A DNA stretch of 64,000 nt from Panicum virgatum. Lineage: Eukaryota > Streptophyta > Magnoliopsida > Poales > Poaceae. Location: assembly GCF_016808335.1 (NCBI RefSeq), contig NC_053146.1, positions 43,746,620 to 43,810,619 on the forward strand, read 5' to 3'. The notes beneath the pieces are model-generated. The model ran no database searches. It saw only the letters and a list, made by a program, of their open reading frames with translations, and was not told the DNA's origin. Below are positions 59,294-64,000 of the stretch, in pieces. Each line of letters opens with the position of its first letter. The stretch's first letter is position 1. A program made the translations under genes and the position numbers.

Positions 59294-60173
59294 TAATATT
59301 CATAAGATAATTCATGTGTTTCTAACTGTTCCTTTACTGAATGGATGCAGTTTCGCCTTTGCAACATGATGGAGACGGACTGCTCGAGTTACCTGATGAG
59401 GGTACGTGCCGGATCCCCAATGACCCAGTTTGAGCAGACAGAGGCATGGTCGAGGCAGCGTGACCAGTTACGTCAGGTAGTGCACAATTTGGGAAGCCGT
59501 GTGCAGTACGAAGACAGCCACGGGTCATCCCAGGCCTCGTCCTCGTTCCCGTGTCCGTCGACCGTGCACGGGCCGACGTCGCAGTTCTTCCCACGTGCAG
59601 GTAACGTACATATCTCTTTAAAATTAGATCAAGTGTTCCTACATATTTACTAATATCACAAACAGGATACGATCCTGCTACTGCGTTCGGCCATACTGGA
59701 ATGTTTAGAGAGACAACACCAGTTGGCGGACCGTATCCAGGGATGGTACCGGGGCCACAGATACCGGCCCTACACAGGTTAGTTTATGTTTCGTATTTCG
59801 GTTTCTACATGTCATGATGAAAGACACGAGCGTACGCTAACATCCGCATTTTATGCGTAGGATTCTACCCCGATGCGGGCGCCGGACCTTCTTCTTGCTC
59901 CTTTCGACGAGGATAACGAGGGCTTCACCTTAGACGACCGTGACAGCTTGACTCCAGAAGAGCCTGCCGCGCAAGGTGACCCCGATGTCTTGGGGTATTC
60001 ACAGCCAGGAGGAGCACCACTTGGGATCTCTCAGCAGCAGACACCACAGCCCCTTGCGCGTCCTGAGCGACAGGTGAGGTCTCCGGATGTTCTCACCTAC
60101 TCCGAGGGCCATGTCCGTGCCCAGCAGAGGGCTAAGAGGGTCACCTTGAGCGACAAGTGAACCATTATGTGAA

Positions 60174-60383
60174 GTGAGCGAGGGAAACAAAGTCGACAAA
60201 GATGATGATACCAGCAATGCTGTCGGTTCACAGGATGAACCATGCACTATTCCTTACTGCAACTGCCCTTGTCACAAGAAGCAGGGCCCTGCGCCTCCGG
60301 CACCACCGCCTGCACCACCGGCAAAGGGTGGATACTGCGGAGAAGGCTCAACGCTATTTGCTACGTGGGGATACGGCTACTAG
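60174..60383 (+). other. Short frame after the PMD gene (uncertain)
   Basis: 70 codons with PYCNCPCHKKQGPAPPAPPP, Cys/His and Pro-rich. It could be the true C-terminal end of the PMD protein in another frame or a chance frame. No domain recognised. Confidence 0.35.
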
Positions 60384-60399
60384 GACTACCCTAGTGCTA

Positions 60400-60746
60400 G
60401 TGACATGCTGCATCGTTGTGTTTGTTGTGTTTTTTTTTAAATTACCTAAGGCATGTTAAGGTTAGTCCAGAATTGTTTACCGTAGTTTGCAACGGGTTCT
60501 GCCATGCCACTGCATGTGTGATGTTTGTTTCATTATCGTTGTATTATGATGTAATTCCGACAGCTTGACTCCAGATGGTATGTTTATGCTTCGATGCTCC
60601 ATTAGGACTAACTACGATTCAAACTCGACATTATGTACATGTCCAGTGAATGCAAGTAGGTACGAGACATACATACAAGCATAATACAACATTAATAATA
60701 CTAAATGCGAATACATCTTAACCGATGAACATCATATGTTATAGAT
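60400..60746. other. AT-rich DNA between the convergent PMD and minus-strand genes
   Basis: No gene recognised. It contains a poly-T run (60427-60437) and likely 3' ends of the two convergent units. Confidence 0.4.
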
Positions 60747-61150
60747 CATGGCATGAAATCATCTAGGTCGTCATCCCAGTTGACAGATGGTGGTGCTGCA
60801 GGTGGTTGTAGTATGGCTCGACGAACCTCTTGCCTTCCCCTTTCTCTCTTTTCTGGATCTACGTTCATGTACAGGGGGGAGGAACATCATGTGTTGGAGG
60901 CCATAGTTTGGGAGCATAAAGTCATCCATGTCGTCATCCCAGTTAACACAAGTCGGTGCTTGAGGTGCTGCAAGCATGACTTGACGAACCTCTTCCCTTT
61001 TCCCTTTCTCTCTTTTCTGGATCTAGGCTCATGTACAGGGGAAGGAACATCATGTGTTGGAGGCCATGGTTTGGGGGGCATGAAGTCATCCATGTCATCA
61101 TCCAAGTTAACACAGCTTGGTGCTTGAGGTGCTGCAGCATGACTTGACGA
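60747..61150 (-). repeat. 161-165-bp tandem repeat in the minus-strand gene
   Basis: The GACGAACCTC landmark recurs at about 60819, 60980 and 61145; the second full unit contains the same TTTCTCTCTTTTCTGGATCT run as the first. About 2.4 units. They encode alternating acidic and basic blocks on -. Confidence 0.85.
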
Positions 61151-61974
61151 ACCTCCGGTCATTTGTTCTTGTGGAGGCCAAGTACTATCACCCGAAGATC
61201 TTCTCCACCTCCCTTCGCCTAGTTTTGCGGCATAAGTCCACCGAAAGATACATACCAATTTACGGAAATTTGGTTATCGATTTGTTAATCAACTCCGTGT
61301 CCTCGGGGTAATCCTAGCATATATTAAACAACAATGTTACGGTTTCAAACATATGGATTCCAATGACGCACGGGATTAGAACTGAATAAGAGTTACCTTA
61401 ATGTGCATCTCATATACTTCTGGCCGCATCCATATCTTACAAGAACTTTGTAAGAATCCAATGATATTAGGATGATTGCTAGTTCACATACTCTCATGTA
61501 TATCTTCCGACGTTCTTAGCAGGTGTCCATTTACATCTTGCATTGTAATACCTCGAAATAATGTCAAATCTTTTAAACTCTATTACTTTGGACAACACCA
61601 TCTCTATCGTACCATCCGCTAACGGATCCAACTTCTTACTGATAACAAGATGGGTCATGATATCAAGTATTATACTAGATTTTTCTTCGGTCCGTGAAAA
61701 TCTCCACAATTGGAGGCAGTCATTGACTTATGCTGCAATATCAATAAGGTACTGTCATAATTCTATTCTAATTCATAATTAATTTAAAAACAAGTCTGTA
61801 ATAGTACTGAAATTGTAATACTAAACGAGTGTTCTAAAGCACCAAATCTAATTCAGCTAATCCGCTAATTAAATTAAATTGTTATACAATATCAATGGAT
61901 TCATACGAAGTTACCGGTAGATCACAAGTGCGGAATTCGGCAGAGCTTCGCAGCTTTTTTCTCCTCACCCCCAT
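60747..61974 (-). pseudogene. Unknown multi-exon gene, convergent to the PMD gene, decayed
   Basis: On the minus strand a TATA box lies just upstream. A first exon 61974-61915 reads MGVRRKKLRSSAEFRTCDLP with donor CCG|GTAAC. A second (61732-about 61494) contains LDIMTHLVISKKLDPLADGT and FKRFDIISRYYNARCKW. A third (about 61440-61390) reads IWMRPEVYEMHIK with a donor. A fourth (from about 61310) starts DYPEDTELINKS. The 3' part encodes tandem copies of a VNxDDDMDDFMxP acidic motif and a basic RSRKERKGK motif. Joining exons 1 and 2 gives the wrong frame and stops occur, so it is probably broken. I do not recognise the family. Its position opposite the PMD gene within the MULE suggests a third MULE passenger gene. 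Confidence 0.55.
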
Positions 61975-61989
61975 CTTTTTTCTGAACTT

Positions 61990-62034
61990 TTAGGCTCAAA
62001 TGACAAGAGAATGGCGGCCAGGGCTTATATAGGG
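61990..62034 (-). promoter_or_regulatory. Core promoter of the minus-strand MULE gene
   Basis: On - the sequence reads CCCCCTATATAAGCCCTGG, a good plant TATA box, about 50 bases upstream of the ATG at 61974. It adjoins the inverted-repeat segment that I take as the MULE terminus. Confidence 0.6.
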
Positions 62035-62238
62035 GGGAGGACCCTGTCGCCCCTGGGTGGGCGACAGGCCCCCTTGCATTTTTTTGGCCAGGGACCTCGT
62101 TGCAAATTGAAGAAAAAAAATACTTAGGGCCTGTCGCCCTATGGGGGGCGACGGCGACCGGGTAGTTTTGAAATATTTCAAAACGGACATATATTTTTGA
62201 AATTTGATTTTTTTTAAATATAAAAAAGAAAAAAGCGC
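62035..62238. repeat. Right terminal inverted-repeat segment of the MULE-like locus
   Basis: Contains CCTGTCGCCCCTGGGTGGGCGACAGG (62045-62070) and GGGCCTGTCGCCCTATGGGGGGCGAC palindromes, then A/T-rich DNA ending AAAAAGCGC at 62238. The whole stretch is an inverted, diverged copy of 62598-62750. Promoter-bearing terminal repeats next to genes fit MULE structure. No left counterpart is seen near 22.3-23.6 kb. Confidence 0.55.
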
Positions 62239-62597
62239 AGGTTTGTCTTTTAGAGATGAACCTAGACTACCGGGCTATGCCTCTTGGGCTTGGGCCGCCA
62301 CAGCCCTTGGTGCGGTTCAATTTGTTGAGAGAACAAGCTCATTTCTTCTCCTCTCTCCACGTGAGTGGTGACCCAACCTTTAGATGGCCCATACCCTTTC
62401 TCCTGGCTTCTTCAGTCTTCCATCTAGCCATCTACGAGCCAGGCTGAATTCTCGTCGGGCTACCCAAAATACAAAGGCCCAGTAGATTGCCACTACTTGA
62501 GGTCCAACTACGCAGATACGGGCCCAAGCACTCAAAACACCCCAAGCGATTCAGTCCGCCTCAGGCCCTGAGAGGCTCATAGCAGCCCGCCGCTGCC
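62239..62597. other. Spacer between two inverted terminal segments
   Basis: 359 bp, moderate GC, no gene or repeat recognised. Confidence 0.4.
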
Positions 62598-64000
62598 GCG
62601 CTTTTTATTTTTATTTAAAAAAAATTCAAAAATATATGTCGAATAGGGAATTTTTCAAAAATGGGTGCCTGTCGGGTGTGTCGCCCCCTAATGGGCAACA
62701 GGGTGCCTGTCGCCCATCCAGTTGGCGACAGGATCTAATGTAAAAAAAAATGGAAAAAGTCTATATCACCCCTCAAACTATGGGGGATGGACTACATAAT
62801 CCCCTAACCTATAAAAATAGTCTATATCACTCCATAAACTTTTCAAAACCGGTTAAATTACACCCTAAATCGGTTTTGAAAAAAATCATAATAAATCACA
62901 AAAAATCATAAAATGGAAAATCCAATTTTCTTAGACTCCAAATGAGTAGATCTACACAGTGAACATAAATATGGTATGTTTTAATATTTTTTTTGATGTA
63001 GCTTTAGATCTATACTTTTCTTCATAGCTGTAAAAAATATACTGAAACATACCATATAATGTAGCCCTACTCATTTGGAGTCCAACACAATTGAATTTTT
63101 TATTTTATGATTTTCTGTGATTTATTATGATTTTCTAAAACTGCTTTAGGGGATAATTTGACCGGTTTTGAAAGTTCAGGTGGTGATATAGACCGTTTCA
63201 TAGGTTGGGGGGTTATGTAGTCCACTCCAAAGAGTTGAGGGGGTGATATAGACTTTTTCCTAAAAAAATTTATATTTAGGTCTTGGCGCCCAGGGCGCAT
63301 TAAACAGTGAACTTTAAAATCGATATAAAATCGTAAAATACAACTCAATTGTTCTGGATTCTATGAAATAAGATCTACAACTTTTATTACATAAAGTTTT
63401 TTATTTAATCAATGATCTTGCTTTATTTAAATACCCAGTTTAATGCACTTTATTTAAATTTCAAGATCCATCCTTTGGATGCATGTCATCGTTGTCCAGA
63501 GTGTTGCATATGGTGAGCATATGCTGTACAAAATTGGTAGGTCCATAAAAATATTTTTAGAATAAGTTTTAAATTAGATCTTGTAATATCTAGTTTAAAT
63601 GGGTTATTTATCCATGCTGGTATACTGAGTATTAGAAGCCATAACTTTACAGTACCATTATTGTATTCCTAGAGCAATAAAAAAGTTTGGTAAATTTTAG
63701 ATAAGCAACTAGACCAAATGAATTATTTCAGATTTTTCTAGGTACAAGAACTATTTTTCTTGATTTAGATACATTGATCAAATGAAAAACTTTATGTAAC
63801 AAAAGTTGCAGATCTTGTTTCATAGAATCCATAACAGTTGAGTTTGTATTTTTCCCGATGTGTTTTACAATTTTATATCGATTTTACAAGTTCACTGTTT
63901 AATGCGCCTGGGCGCCAGGACCTAAATGTAATTTTTTTTACATTTAGGTCCTGTCGCCCACTGGATGAGCGATAGGCACCCATTTTGAAAATTTTCCTAT
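62598..64000. mobile_element. Foldback/MULE-like inverted-repeat element, runs off the window end
   Basis: Left arm from GCGCTTTTTATTTT at 62598 with GGGTGCCTGTCGCCCATCCAG, interrupted by a nested element (62752-63260), then 63261-63410. Right arm 63775-64000 is its inverted copy (GCGCCTGGGCGCCAGGACCT and AGCGATAGGCACCC). The central part, about 63411-63774, is unique and non-coding. The right terminus lies beyond 64000. Confidence 0.75.
62752..63260. mobile_element. Nested foldback MITE with about 230-bp inverted arms (509 bp)
   Basis: Starts GGAAAAAGTCTATATCACCCC and ends with its inverse. The arms continue inward through CAAAACCGGT(T/C)AAATTA, AATCATAATAAATCACA and GACTCCAAATGAGTAG. Flanked by TAAAAAAA runs on both sides (a probable 8-9-bp duplication, suggesting MULE-type mobilisation). 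Non-coding. Confidence 0.8.

Larger units (their letters stand above)
26394..60160 (+). pseudogene. Plant-mobile-domain (PMD, MAIN-like) gene, split by a 31-kb intron
   Basis: Left exons: 26394-26536 (MEMDSLLDPVIDSNHRFYF), 26645-about 26984 (FHLPCGEMTPTLQDVAYLLG, the PMD signature) and about 27068-27482 (LLWLFGYIMFNNTHGNSVDR ... LLQLWSYERLAVGRP). Right exons: 58621-about 58920 (RSWAHAQVRRAYPEFVSELD), about 58994-59250, about 59351-59600, about 59668-59780 and about 59860-60160. The protein matches aminotransferase-like plant mobile domain proteins of the MAIN/MAIL type. Frame changes (near 27335, 58880 and 59890), a weak acceptor near 27068 and a stop near 59020 argue for a pseudogene. Donor CAG|GTACG at 27483 and acceptor GCAG at 58620 are intact. 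PMD proteins occur as host silencing factors and as passengers in transposons; the transposase next door fits the latter. Confidence 0.85.

Noticed and set aside
58621..60160. Independent gene right of the retrotransposon nest
   Set aside because: It starts exactly at a splice acceptor and continues the PMD protein from 27482, and the flanking GCATT duplication shows the nest is an insertion.
62035..64000. CRISPR-like array from repeated CTGTCGCC palindromes
   Set aside because: Irregular spacing, inverted orientation and a plant nuclear context; these are transposon inverted repeats.

Overview
This is a window from a plant nuclear genome. Genes are split by GT-AG introns, GC-rich genic islands alternate with AT-rich and transposon-rich DNA, and most of the sequence is LTR retrotransposons, MULEs and MITEs. 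Codon bias, the MITE families and the Ty3-type elements point to a grass, probably a panicoid such as a sorghum, Miscanthus, sugarcane or Setaria relative. I cannot name the species from sequence alone.

Layout. 1-10.4 kb is genic: a class II trehalose-6-phosphate synthase-like gene on + (923-3810, three coding exons) and a trichome-birefringence-like (TBL) polysaccharide O-acetyltransferase gene on - (7470-9357, four coding exons plus a probable 5'UTR intron), separated by GC-rich and AT-rich intergenic DNA with MITEs. 11038-16559 is a degenerate chromodomain Ty3/gypsy element with target-site duplication (TSD) GACTC; each LTR carries a different MITE at nearly the same position. 18.98-22.05 kb holds two copies of a CENP-V/GFA-type zinc protein gene on -. 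One (21610-22047) looks intact; the other (18983-19406) is cut at its 5' end by a MITE. 23.6-62.2 kb was once a compact MULE-like locus: a decayed MuDR-type transposase (+), a plant-mobile-domain (PMD) gene (+), and a convergent unknown gene (-).

A short intron of that PMD gene (84 bp after subtracting the insert) has been expanded to about 31 kb by a long-LTR Tekay-like chromovirus, element A (27533-58581, TSD GCATT). Element A was itself hit inside an extra ORF by a younger copy of the same family, element B (34140-50401, TSD GACTC). B has almost identical 4.4-kb LTRs, an intact gag-pol frame with all recognisable catalytic residues, and an additional 299-aa ORF (ORF0) between the primer-binding site and gag. 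A carries the same ORF0 but has two gag-pol frameshifts and a 1.5-kb deletion in its 3' LTR. The last 2 kb holds inverted-repeat elements built around CTGTCGCC/GGCGACAG palindromes, with a foldback element nested in one arm.

The host genes look unrelated to each other: sugar signalling, cell-wall acetylation and a small zinc protein. The most unusual parts are the ORF0 upstream of gag, the three-gene PMD-MULE organisation, and the layered insertion history, which can be reconstructed from exact TSDs.
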